From: Thelonectria olida | Taxonomy: Eukaryota > Ascomycota > Sordariomycetes > Hypocreales > Nectriaceae | Direction of reading: 5' to 3' | DNA length: 64,000 nt | NCBI GenBank assembly: GCA_020736575.1 | Contig: JAGPYM010000015.1 | Coordinates: 956,635-1,020,634 of the forward strand | Shown here: in pieces, positions 23,759-34,873 of the stretch | How the letters are laid out: each line of letters starts with the position of its first letter | Position numbering within the stretch: position 1 is the first letter of the stretch | Position numbers and translations under genes: made by a program | The notes under the pieces: model-generated | Databases searched by the model: none | Seen by the model: only the letters and a program-made list of their open reading frames with translations | Told to the model about the DNA's origin: nothing

Positions 23759-24516
23759 TTACGAGCCATAGTACTCGTCCACCAGCTTCTTTGTCGTTTC
23801 ATCCTCTTCTACCTTAGCTGCAAGACTCTTTTCGGCCCAAAAGAGCGCTCGTTCTGTGAGAAGCTCATCCACCCAAGTTTTAGTTTCTGGTTTCCTCAAA
23901 AAGTTGGCTGCGCGAGTAAACTCATGAAGGTTGACGCGGCCATCCTCCCGTTTCTCGTACTCGAACATTTGGGTAATCATGTCGACCTTGTCCAGGTCAT
24001 TTGCGTACTTGCTCTCCTCCGTCTCGCCATTCTCAAACTCGAGCCAGCACGATAGAATATCGGAGCCGACTTGTGCGTCCTGGACCTGGGTCTGGGTGAT
24101 GTAATCGATCGCTTCTTTTTCTCGCCGGTACTTTTCGTCCTTGGGGATACGATCCATCGGTGTGTAGTCGCCCACAATGGACTCTGCTAGATCGTGGTAC
24201 ATGCACATCTTCATACATCGGTATTTGTCGATAGTAGCCGGGAGTTGCTCGACCATGGCAATCATCCGGAATGAGTGCGCAGCGATTGTTTCGCAGCTTG
24301 GAAGAGTAGTCAGCATGTTTGGAATAATCTTCAGTGATATAGTTTTGATACTCACTCCTCGATTCCATTTCTCACCCAGCCAGCGCGTTTTATGGACTTG
24401 AGTTCTCCGAGAAGATGGAAAAGCCCCAGGGACGATGGCTGGCGTTCCGATTGCAAAGGTAGACCCTTAGCAGCCAGCGCCTTCTCGAGCGTCCATTCTT
24501 TGGCCAGATTGGTCAT
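23759..24516 (-). CDS. HD-domain 5'-nucleotidase (HDDC2/YfbR-like)
   Basis: Two exons, 24516..24356 and 24296..23759, encode 232 aa; the intron (24297-24355, 59 nt) has GTGAGT and TTCCAAG ends. The HD metal ligands are visible in IAAHSFRMIAMVEQL (first His, about residue 60) and MCMYHDLAESIVGDYTPMD (His-Asp, about 87), followed by KDEKYRREKEAIDYI and the Asp of ANDLDKVDMITQMFEYE. This is the arrangement of HDDC2, yeast Ygk1 and bacterial YfbR, which remove the 5'-phosphate from (deoxy)nucleoside monophosphates using a divalent metal. No targeting signal is seen, so it is probably cytosolic. Length is normal and nothing is broken. Confidence 0.9.
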
Positions 24517-26176
24517 GATGGTAGGCTGATGCAGATATGGCTTGTCAGTTCTATCTTCGAAACATCTTAAGACCCAAGTTCGACACGTACTGAAGAATCA
24601 AGATCCGGGCCAAACAACGAGTTGAATTTACTTATTCGGAGACACAACGTCTACGCCAAGAGCTCTCGAATCATACCGAATGAACCGAAAAAACACATTC
24701 GCGCCTATCAGACGATTCTACCCCTCTTCAACCCCGCCTTCGCAATAATTTTGACCCGGCACCCGTTCAATGATGATTTCTGGCGCTCAATGAGGTGAAA
24801 AGAGTGCATCCTCACCAAGGACAGGAGTCTAATCGGGTGCACCATTTCGCAAGCTGGGTACTTCAAAATTGCCAGGACAAGCAACTATCTACCCGACTAT
24901 GGTATCTAGTCGGGCGGATCAGACTATCAAACGTCACATCTAAGTTGTCGGGCTGTGCCGTTCGCTCTCGGCCGCACTCCTAATCCCTCTCTTCCTCCAT
25001 TAGACTCAATGCAGTAGGTCGTGATAGACGCAAATTTCGGCTGTTTAGAATTTGAGGCCATGTATTCAAAAGGAGGTCTATGCATTACAGATATCCCCGC
25101 TCAGTCAATCAACTGATGCCTAGATATAACTGGGATGTCAACTCCTCATCGCTATGAGCAAGCCAATCCATCGCGTGAGAGGCATCGGCGTTGATCCACC
25201 TGAAAAGCTTATCACTATTAACACTTGACGTCGTTTGAGCCGGAGGATTCATCCCAAATGCGAGTGGAAGGATGTGCTTGGATCCTTTCTCCACGCGCAC
25301 GGAATCCTTTGCGGACTCGGTTTGGGGCTGAGCAAGACAGGGACATGTGCCGAACGCTTTGCAGTATGAAGCAGGGCGGGAGAGGTACCGCCACATGCCA
25401 TGGAGTGTCGCGAGTCCAGCAGGGCCTAGTCGACGTTGTATTTCCCTATTCAATTCGGTGGTTCAGACCGGACTCGGGTGAGATGTGAAGGTGTTTTAGA
25501 GCGCTGTGAGAAGAATTTAGATGGCAGTTCTCTCACAGCCAGCAGTCGAATTCCATGATGAGTAAAAAGAATTACTTCTATAAACGGACAGTCGTCTATC
25601 AGCTCACGCGAGACTCTCCGGACAATCCGTTCATGTTCTAATCCTCTGTTTCAGATCCTCTCAATTCCAACTTCATGTGCCGTCATCATCTCAAAGCCGG
25701 CCATTCTTAATACCCCAAGGATCAATTTCCGAATCCTTTTGGGCTCTATCATCCCATGCTTCTACAAAATTGGCAGCTCCTTTCCCCAACCCCTGTCATT
25801 TCCCCCGCCCAGACGCCCCAGCTGAGACCTATCCTTCTAGATCCTTACCATTTCCACCATGACAGGCGCTTAGGTAGTGTTGCGATGTGTAGGCCTGGAG
25901 TACTCACAATGTATATCTCGACATGCTGTCAATTGAAGAATAGAGTGTAATCGACATGTTGATACTCGAGATCGACCTGGTGCTATCATGTTTGCCAAAT
26001 GACAATCAGGTTCTGTGAGGAACAACACAAGGGCCGCGTCAATACGAGTACTTAAACCAAGTCTGATTCCGTTTGGCTTCTCAACAAAAAGCAGTCATCA
26101 CTTCATCCATCAACACATTCTGCCCTTTTGATCCTCAATCGCTCACTCCACCAAACACCAGTTTGCCTCTTCAACG
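24517..26176. other. Long intergenic region
   Basis: About 1.66 kb between divergently placed genes. I examined both strands and see no frame with family features, no tRNA-like cloverleaf and no transposon ends. Confidence 0.5.
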
Positions 26177-27189
26177 ATGCATTCCAACTTGATCACGGCT
26201 CTTGCATTCACGTCCTTGGCGACAGCCATGCCTGCCAAGCGTGAGCCCATCAGCGAACGAGCTCTCAATGGAATCATCAGCGACCTTGAAGCCCGTGGCG
26301 AGACTCTGGATTCACTGATCAAGCGAATCGACCCCAAGATCTACAGAGATGAGATCCCCGACTGCTCTGTTGAAGATCCAAGCTTCATGATTCCTAAGCA
26401 AACCGGCTACTCGGTTGACCAAGGCGTCAAGCTGCCCAAGAACGGCAAAGACGACGCCTGTACCACTGGCCACAACGATGATCACTGCTGGACTGAGTAT
26501 TGGTTCGTCGAGTCTGCTGTGGAATACTCGAGCTGGCAGAACTCTGGCGCAGCTATTGATTGCGCGTCAACCTCGTCCTGCAACTCCAACATCGCCCAGC
26601 TCAAGCAGAGCTGCACCTCTTACACGCACTCGTCCAGCAATGGCGTCGACTACAAGATCTTGGATGCCTCTCTGGATTATGCTATCCCCAACACTGCTGC
26701 CAAGGTCACTTTTGGTAGCAGCATCAACTATCAACACACCGATTTGGACGGCAAGAGCACCATGATTTGCACCACTGATTCTACCACCAAGTATGAGAAG
26801 CCTCGAACCTTGGGTTGATCCTGCTTGATGCTAACTATTCACTCTAGCACGTGCAACTGGGAAGACCAAGGGTGCCATCAGGTGTGGTTTGCCGACCGAA
26901 CCAAGCGTATCTGGGGTCACATGGACCGCGTTTGTGTTGGAACGACCAAAGTTGGTAAGTATATCCTTCCGTTCAAAGAGAATAGACTCTAACCTGATTC
27001 TTCACAGAGGTTCAGCAGCAAACGCTCAACGCCAACGGACGCTATGTGCGTGGCCAGGCCGAGTTTAGCATTGCCATTCCTATCAACCACATTGTCGGTT
27101 GCAATGCCGTTTGCTCTGATCTCACCTACGATGAGCCTATTCCCACCGACGGAACTGTCCGTGTTCCTTTCGACATCACTTTTGACTAG
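26177..27189 (+). CDS. Secreted cysteine-containing protein of unknown function
   Basis: Three exons, 26177..26790, 26848..26954 and 27008..27189, encode 300 aa; introns of 57 and 53 nt are GT-AG and in phase. The N-terminus (MHSNLITALAFTSLATAMPA) is a signal peptide, followed by Lys-Arg, a Kex2-type dibasic site. The mature region has about a dozen Cys, including DACTTGHNDDHCWTEYW, CASTSSCNSN, CNWEDQGCHQVWF and GCNAVCSDL, suggesting a disulfide-rich extracellular protein. It is rich in Ser, Thr and Asn. I do not recognise the family. Reading through intron 1 would give a shorter protein ending PRTLG and lose the second Cys-rich half, so the spliced form is preferred. Confidence 0.75.
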
Positions 27190-27489
27190 GTCTACTGGAC
27201 GGTTTGCCCTGCTAGGAAGATCCAAAGCAGCGCTGGCTGAGATACGCCAACGAGTGCTGGATTAGAGTCCTGCAATTCACAATGGGCATTTCTACTTTTC
27301 TTCTTCTTTCCCTTGCCTGTATAAGTATTTCGCATATAGATTTACTGAGCACTAAGTGACTTTTTATCTTTGCTTTGAATGAACTTAACCAGTCGTCAAG
27401 AGAAAGTGATACCAACCAACTGCCAAGTCTCTCACTGTACGGTCCCAAGTCCAACCCTGACTGTTACACCTTGATCTATCCCATTAACT

Positions 27490-28971
27490 CTACACCTTTA
27501 GGTGTTGCTGTCGCACATCTTTTGTTACCAGAATTCCCCGCGGCATCGTCGGCTCATTGCTCATGTCCTGCAGCTTGATGGAAGTTGACTGATTTCCCGT
27601 GCCTATACTACGATCCGACCCATCATCTTGAAGACGTGCAAAGGGGTGTTCATCACTTTCATCAGCCTCTTTCGCCCCTCTCGCATGCGCATGCGAAGTG
27701 CCGTAATTCTCCAAGCCCCACGTGCCCGAAAACTGACTTCTGCCTTCTTGTCCAGTCGTGCCCGTGTTGTCTTTGCGTCTACTGCGTGAGAGTGGTGTCA
27801 AGTCGAGCAGGCCAAACGAGATTTTCTTGAGGACTGGCTTTGCGAACGGAAGACAGGCTGCAAGAGGTCAGATATGAGTCTGGTGATGTGTTACGCTGCT
27901 GCAACTTACCGCAAACAACGGCAATATTTCCTTCGACGATTGTCAAAACACCCACCGAGACGAAATTCCATGTGATATCTGGATTCACAAGGTCGGTCCG
28001 CAGGAGTAGCACCAATCTGATAACAGACACCACAGTAACGCTGTAACTGTTCGTTAGTCCGGTCGCGGCAATGTGGCATTCGCCAATGCGAAGGAGCTTG
28101 CCTACAATATCCCAACGAGAAATATGCCAGAGAGAGCCAACTTTCCACCAGCCGGTAAATGAAGCCTCCAAACATATGGAAGCGGGAGAAGCATAAGCAT
28201 CACGTCGGTGACAATCGTGGGGACAGCATTTCCATAGAAGAACTGCATCTGGTCGATACGGCAGTGATATTCGGAAGCTGGCAGCGGGTTATCGGGATCG
28301 TACCGGGCCCAGGCGGCTCGGGTTGGGGAGCACTGGAGAATCGTGACGAGCAACTGCAACTCATTCATTAGAAAATGTCTCTCGAGTTCCAGGCTTGAGA
28401 ATGTGGCTCTACCAATGCGATGCCCCAGGAGCTCACAATCGCCGCCAGCGCCCAAATTGGCCATCTCATTGAGCGCCAGACTCCGAACGATCGCCAATAG
28501 AAGGCGAGAATAGACAATTTCGTCAGCCACAGGGTGAGTGTGTAGAATATTTCCGCCATGAAAAGCCCCAGAGCCCAGGCATATGTCGCGTCTGGCTTTC
28601 CAGCCCAGACATGTTGGCCGACACCGCGACTGGTAGCTGGCACATGTTAGCTGCAGTTTCATTAGCATCGTTAGTAAAGAAAGAAGTTCTTACCATATCC
28701 CGCCATTCCAATGACATGGCCAAGAGCAGCAATCTGACGCGGCAATCAGAGATGATAGATGATGCTTTGTCTAGGGAAGCCTTACCAAAGCGGCAACAAT
28801 AAACCAATCGTCCAACCAAAGGTTCAAACCCTTGATTCTCCTACCAACCACTCTCATCATTAGAGTCAAAAAAGCCAAGACCCACGTTGTGACAGAAACA
28901 GCAATAATCACAGGTCGTTTATCTTCGCTGAGGTCGACTCCCGCCGGCGCGGATGAGCTACTTGAAGCCAT
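27490..28971 (-). CDS. Fungal rhodopsin-domain (PTH11-like) seven-helix membrane protein
   Basis: Six exons, 28971..28786, 28733..28694, 28636..28413, 28353..28106, 28040..27910 and 27857..27490, encode 398 aa; five introns (52-65 nt) are GT-AG and keep phase. Visible helices include VIIAVSVTTWVLAFLTLMMR, WLDDWFIVAALIAALGHVIG, FMAEIFYTLTLWLTKLSILA, WPIWALAAIVSSWGIALLLV, AVPTIVTDVMLMLLPLPYVW and FVSVGVLTIVEGNIAVVC. Signature pieces are RRIKGLNLWLDDW after helix 1 and LTKLSILAFYWRSFG. The C-terminal tail of about 110 residues is polar and probably cytosolic. Pth11-like proteins are surface receptors in some fungi; this copy has no CFEM domain and its ligand is unknown. The frame is open upstream of 28971, but that extension lacks family sequence. 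Confidence 0.88.
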
Positions 28972-29590
28972 CGTCGCAACCAACAGTGACAACCGATGCC
29001 ATGAGACACACAAGTGGAACACAGGAGTGAAAGATGCAAACTTCGAGGCCATGATGGGACAACCGACAGAGTGGACCGGTTGGGCCCGAAGAACGAGGCG
29101 AGTCTCCCAGGCGATAAACGAACCACCCATTTGATCAGTTCATGCACCTGCAAGGGGACGCTGGGTGTTGGCTCGCATACAACCAGGATGGCGTTCCTAA
29201 TACACGAAATTCTACAGCGGCCAACCCAGTAAATGGAGACATAGCTCCACGTCTCTTGAGCCTCCAGTTGGTTCATGACCGAGTCATGGCACCAACCACG
29301 GAGTTACTGAATCCTTTCGTGCCCACGTTCTCGTGCTATTATCCGTACTTCCGGTATTTATCGTCTGGTTACATTGGATCGTGGCGTGAACGATGATCTG
29401 GACAAGGGCATATCCCGACGAGCGCGTTTCAGCAGATTAGGTGCGCAGCGAGGGCCGTGCTGATGGTCCATGAGGCCATTTGTTGAGATATATAAACGAC
29501 GAGATCGTCTCTGAATCTTGGTTCGATATAGTATCTCGGCAATAGCTGCGTGTCGTTGATTAAATTCCTCCCTTGAAACAACCGTCCATC
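28972..29590. promoter_or_regulatory. Divergent promoter region with TATA box at 29489-29496
   Basis: This region separates the rhodopsin-like gene (-) and the hydrolase (+). TATATAAA at 29489-29496 lies 95 bp before the hydrolase ATG, a plausible core promoter. Nothing else is identified. Confidence 0.4.
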
Positions 29591-30412
29591 ATGTCACCCA
29601 CAAAGCCAACCATCGTCGTCTTTTCAGGCGCCTTTCATCCAGCCTCGTGCATGGACCTGCTCCTCGGAAAATTGGAACAAGCAGGATTCCCAGCTGAAGC
29701 GTACAGCCTTCGTACCGTTGGCAACCCGGACGCCGTCGTTAATGACGACTCGCAGTATATGAGATCGGTTATCATCCCCCATCTTGACGAGGATAAAGAT
29801 GTCATCTTCATCATGCACTCTTTTGCCGGTTTTGCAGGAAGTGCTGCCATGTCGAATCTGAGTAGGAAGAGCCGCGAGAGTCGCGGTGAAAAAGGCGGCA
29901 TCATTGGTGTTGTATACTTGTCGGCTTTTGTTCCCAGCGAGGGAGTGTCCGCGCTCGATATGCTTGGGGGTAACTGGGCACCATGGCATGAGGTAGATGT
30001 AGGTCTACTATCTTCCTCGGCTGCGATTTGGAACAGCTACTGACTCGATTGCTAGGAGGACACGGGCCTGATCACACCTAAGGACCCCTTCGAAACCTTC
30101 TACAAGGATTGGGATGAAGATCTGGCAGCTGAGATGGTCAAGACGCTAAAGGGTCACTCTGTCAAGTCAATGAAGTCGGTCGCATCAGCTATTGGCTGGA
30201 AGGAAAAGGACTACGATGGCCGTCGTGCGTACATTCGCTGCCTAGAGGACAACGCTCTACCACTGGTTGCTCAGGACGCATTCGTTGGAAACTCTGGAGT
30301 CGACTGGCTCGTCAAGTCATTGCCAACATCGCACAGCCCTTTCCTATCGAGACCAGATGAGACTTCAAAGATTATCCAGCAGTTGGCCGATGAGTTCCAG
30401 TCTGTCAATTGA
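29591..30412 (+). CDS. Alpha/beta-hydrolase fold protein
   Basis: Two exons, 29591..29992 and 30056..30412, encode 252 aa; the 63-nt intron is GT-AG and phase 0, joining WHE to EDTGLITPKD. The start MSPTKPTIVVFSGAFHPA gives the first strand and the oxyanion-hole loop of the fold. DKDVIFIMHSFAGFAGSAAM contains the nucleophile elbow with Ser in HSFAG, a variant of GxSxG. GGIIGVVYLSAFVPSEG is the next core strand. Related fungal proteins are annotated as esterase-like hydrolases; substrate is unknown. There is no signal peptide, so it is cytosolic. The stops of this gene and the convergent carboxypeptidase are only 58 bp apart. Confidence 0.83.
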
Positions 30413-30470
30413 GATAGCTCATAAAGTAGGTCAAAATTCGTTGATATTATTGGTTTCGAGACGATTCGAT

Positions 30471-32303
30471 CTACAAGCCTATGGAGTATTCCTGCAAAGT
30501 CTGGTTGCCCTGGAAATCACCTTTCTGAGTTGTAAAGTTCTCAATGGTTCCCAAGTCCTTGATACGTCCGATCAACAACTCGATGATGCGATATCCCGCG
30601 CCCGCAGTATATTCAGGGAGCTCGTGTCCGGCCAGTTGGACCTCGTAGTAGGTAACTCCACGCTCATATCCCCAGTGTCCGACGACTCCAGCCTCGCTCA
30701 ATCTACCAGCGTTGTATTCAGGGTGGTAAGGCACGTAGAACTCCTTATCCTGCGGATACTTCTGGAATCCCTGCTTTCCGTGCCACGTTGTGTTTTGCAG
30801 CGCGAACAGCGTTCCGTTGGGCGGCAAGATGAAGTCCAGGCGACCGACGCCGATGATGGTGTTGTTAGTGTGCTCAATGACACGGCGCAGCACGTTGGTC
30901 TGGGCGGGGGCCAAGGAAGTGTCGCTCTTGTTCGAGTTGGCATCTCCGTCGCCAAAGACGTTGATGGGCGTGCATTGGTACCAGTCAACGTGAGGAGCGT
31001 TAATGGCATCTTGCACATCGGTGCGGTTGAAGTAGACCTTGGCACCGGGAGGAGAGTAGTCGCCCTATGGAGAAATCGACGTTAGCATTGTTGATCGTTT
31101 GCGTTGGGAGGGAAAAAGGATTTACCTGGTTCACGATGCCGAGTTGCGCGAATGTGTGAGGGCAAGTATCAGTGATGTGATAGATGTTGAAGCACGGGTT
31201 GGCATCAAGAGCGCCGGCATAGGCGTAGTCGAAAATGTCACAAGTATAGTTGCCCGAAGGATCCTCATACGGGTCAGGAAGAACGGGGAATTGTTTCTTG
31301 GGCGGGAACGTGGCGTACTTTTCCAAGTATTTTGCGTAGCCGCAGTGCTCGTGAGTCCAGCGAAGCGCATTCGTGTACGACTCGTTGAGGTTGAACAGGT
31401 GCTGCCAGTACTCGATGAAGGGGTAGATGACGGCTTGCTGCTGCAGAGTGCCGTCTCCCAGAAGGGGATCGTTGATGGCGACACCGCCCAGCTTGAAGTA
31501 CTTGTCATCGTCGGCCTCAATAAAGGCATTGGCGATGTACGGAACATAGAAGCCGGCATAAGATTCACCCGTGATGTACGTGGTGGCACCGTGCAGCTCG
31601 AACGTCTCAATGAAGTTGCGCCAGAAGCCAGCGAACTCGCGGCCAAGCTCTGCCTCGTTGGTGATGTTTGGGGTACCTTGGCTGAAGCCGACTCCGACGG
31701 GTTGTTCAACCCAAATGACATTGGTCCTAGATTGAGGTCAGCTCAGCTGCTGATTTCAAAGGGAATGGTAGTGCTTACAGGTTCGTCCAACTGTACGAGT
31801 TGGGAACAGGGCTGAGGGTGCCGTCTTGCCACAGGAAGGGTCCGTTCTCAGTCAAGAAGCCGCTGAGAGAGCTGCAACCGGGTCCTCCGTTCAACCTGAG
31901 AGGACAAGGTTAGAACAGCTCTTGGGACGCGTTTGATTAAAGCTTACCAGATTACGACATCATCACCGGCTTTGGGGTTGGTGCTGGGGAAGAACCAAAA
32001 GTACAACTTCCGGGTCTCGTGTTTTGACTGCGAAATGGGCAACAAGCCAGCATATGACTCGCCAATGTCAAAGGGCACGTCGGGAATGCCAGTGCCGTTG
32101 ACGACAAACTTCTTGCTCGCCTTGGTCAGGAACCTGGACTTTGATCGCTTCTCCAAGTCTGGCTCTTCCACGGCAGGGAGGGCACGCTTCTCGTCAAAGC
32201 GCTGTGGAAGGTGGTGGTTAAAGACATTGAGGGCGCCCTTGTTGAAGGCCGCCTCGGACAAGGTGCCGCAAGCAAGAAGAAGAGTTAGCCACTTGAACTG
32301 CAT
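30471..32303 (-). CDS. Secreted serine carboxypeptidase (peptidase family S10)
   Basis: Four exons, 32303..31948, 31895..31779, 31726..31126 and 31064..30471, encode 555 aa; introns of 52, 52 and 61 nt are [22 protein letters not shown] is the signal peptide; a KR-containing propeptide follows. Family landmarks are [20 protein letters not shown] (oxyanion hole, formed by splicing), [18 protein letters not shown] and [17 protein letters not shown] with nucleophile Ser about residue 213. The Asp of [12 protein letters not shown] (about 433) and the His of AGHELPEY (about 504) complete the triad. A second GESYAG near residue 83 is outside the catalytic core. The enzyme removes C-terminal amino acids at acidic pH in the vacuole or outside the cell. 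Several NxS/T sites suggest glycosylation. A further upstream start would be a TTG. Confidence 0.92.
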
Positions 32304-33910
32304 GTTGAACAACTAACAGGCGTCGACTGCAGACAGTGTCTAGATGCAAACACCACGAGCCGCGGGCCGTCCCCTCATATAGAGGCTGCAGGCAAACACC
32401 ACCAGCCTCAGCCGGAGTTCAATATCGCCGGGGAAACTTGCGTCATATGCGCCTTGACATCATAAAAGCAAAAAGCCTACGAGAAGGAGCACTTTTGCAG
32501 CACGGCAAGACGGATAGGCCAGGCGAATCCGCTTTCGAGGCAGCGATGGCCGGCAATGTCGGCAACATGTATATGATCATCCACTATGAGAGTCTCGGGC
32601 CTGCCCTATGAGGCATAGTGGGACGCAAAAGTTCCGTGACGCGATGGATATTCCAGGGTGTAGATAGAGTATGTGTAAGCGCTGCCGTGTCTCGAATTGA
32701 GTGAGGGAGAGATGCCAGTAACAATGCTCTGTAGATCGTGCGTGTGTGCTATCGCTTTCGGGCACTTTTGTCGGCTTGCCGTGGTGCAAACTGCTGTCGT
32801 GACACTGTCGTCGGGCAATAATATCCCTGTCCTGTCCAACGCGAGGAACGCGAGGTAGGACTTTTGCAATCGTTGACTATTATTCTGTGCCGGTCTCTCC
32901 GTGCTTCCAGCCTCCAAGTGTGCACTACTCGTATTGGCATAGCCACCTCTTGGCGATTGCTTGTTCGACTTGGCGTTCGAAACGGAATATCCCTGGGCCA
33001 TGAATCATGGACGGACCCGTTTTCAGTCATGACTTGAAATGATGGATGAACTGGACTGAAGAATGCACGGATCCCCACGCTTGGAAACCCAGGTCCGCCA
33101 AGACGTTTGCCCTAGGGCCTAGGGTAGCTATTGGGGTTGTAGGTGATACAACACGAGCAATCTAGATATCCAAGATGTTTCAAACAGATAAACAAACATC
33201 TCAATGGGACAAAGTTAAGATCAAAGAGAAACACTAGGGTGTGTAGAATTAAATCAAACTTGGGACGGAAATTAGCTGCACAAAATGCAAGTGGAATCTT
33301 GACGTTGGTGGCGGACTCTGGATAGGTGGTTGAATTGGGTTCCCGTGGCCATCTTGATCTTGATGCTGGCTCGGGATTAATAGATTCATCCACAATCTGA
33401 GAGGCTTCGATTAGCTATCGAGTCGAGCCAATCCAAGGATAAGGTGATGAGATGGTGCATCCTACCCACGTGGTAAAAAGCCACAAGCTGAACTTAGCGT
33501 GCGCCTCATCATGACTTTCAATCACTTGGCCATATTTGTACGTATTTTTCGCAGGTCAACGCGCGCCACAAGACTGAGCTTGAGCCGACTCCGCGGGCTC
33601 GTTATACAATCGACGACGTTTATCCAGGTCCCAGTGCATAAGCTCCATCGTGATACCTTCGAATTTAATCTACTACAAATAACTACCCGACGTGAGAGGG
33701 AAACAATGACGGAAACGAAAGTCCAAGAAAGAACAGGATGCGGTGCTTGGGAGATGCGTTCGTTCGTCATTATGATTGGCTATTACCTTCGACTGCATCT
33801 CCTGTCTCTGTGGTGAGGCTCTCTCATCTGGCCAACGGCGCGGCACCTGGCACCTGGCAGCCAGTCGAGCTGTCAGGTCCTTCGTGTGCACCGCGTGCTC
33901 GACTCTTGTT
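32304..33910. other. Long intergenic region
   Basis: About 1.6 kb upstream of the carboxypeptidase. No frame on either strand shows conserved motifs. It becomes more AT-rich near 33,150-33,350. No repeats or RNA genes recognised. Confidence 0.45.
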
Positions 33911-34345
33911 ATGATATCCTCTCCTTCAACCACGGCAGCAGACTCAGCAGCCAACGTCAACCGCGGCAAGAAAGGTAAGCTTCCCAGCCCTCGGTCCGTC
34001 AGTCACGAAGCTAACAGCCCAGCTTGTGATAGGATCTGCTGGTTTGCCGCGAGTCCCAAGTTGCGACAGTACAAGTCTTTCGCACCTTGCCTTCGTGCTG
34101 CCCATCATGCCCCAACGCTATTGTGAGTCTCCTCCATCTATTGTCACTTGTTTGCGAGCCATCTAACGTGTCCTTGTAGCCTACAGAGACTTCAAAATCC
34201 CCGAGGAAGGATGCCCCCTTCGAGTTGAAGCCCACCCCCGGAAAGGGCTGAAGGTCTTTCGCTACGAAGAACATCGAAGCGGGGACCGTTATCCTCATAG
34301 AGTCTCCCATGTTCATCATTCCCAAGCCGCAGGTGGTATCTACGA
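33911..34345 (+). pseudogene. Broken fragment resembling the start of a SET-domain gene
   Basis: Intron-like boundaries with proper GT-AG ends and branch sites occur at 33975-34034 and 34123-34179, so this was probably a gene. Around 34210-34335 the translation gives PFELKPTPGKG, a TGA stop, then RSFATKNIEAGTVILIESP and MFIIPKP. This matches the opening of a SET domain (GKGxGLFATRxIxxGT), with the central stretch disrupted by a stop and a frame change. The frame predicted from the spliced upstream exons gives a different reading (EAHPRKGLKVF), so at least one indel has occurred. No remaining SET catalytic core (NHSC, ELxxDY) follows. Best read as a relic; a protein methyltransferase function is not possible from what remains. 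Confidence 0.4.
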
Positions 34346-34873
34346 GCACGGATAGAGTTTCCAATAAAAGCCCACCGCTGACATGGGTAATCAACATGAA
34401 ACGAGCCAATATAGGGAGTGCAAGGCCTCAATCGACAACTCTTACGACGCTGTTGACAAGGAGATTGGTTGTCACCAGCCGGCCCAGCCCCCAGTTTCAG
34501 CCCAACGAGGCTGTGTTGAAATGCCACGTGTCGCAAAGCATATAATCGTTTTGTGCTTGGTACCTGTTATAGGTCGTATGTCCTCGGATGTTCCTATTTT
34601 GCAGTACAAGAGGGCGCATCACGCCATAATATTGTCTGGCCCCAACAGAAGATCAGATGCGCCGACTGCTACTTGAATGGGGAGTTAGAAAGGTATTCGC
34701 TCAGGGGCCTCAGCTTTATCCTCATCAACAAACCTTCAGGGGGGTGTATATCTTAAAGAAAATTCAGTGATATTGCACCCTCAACCTATGTCTACGCGAT
34801 TTGCAAAGATCTGACGCTTTGCAGACGATCCGTAAAAATGAATGCTCTGCCCAACGAATCTAACAATGTCTCT
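34346..34873. other. Region between the SET relic and the NLR-like gene
   Basis: About 0.5 kb without supported features; it includes the 3' flank of the minus-strand NLR-like gene. Confidence 0.35.

Noticed and set aside
30267..31085. A 272-codon frame antisense to the carboxypeptidase
   Set aside because: It is a shadow of a strongly conserved S10 exon and contains no independent motif.
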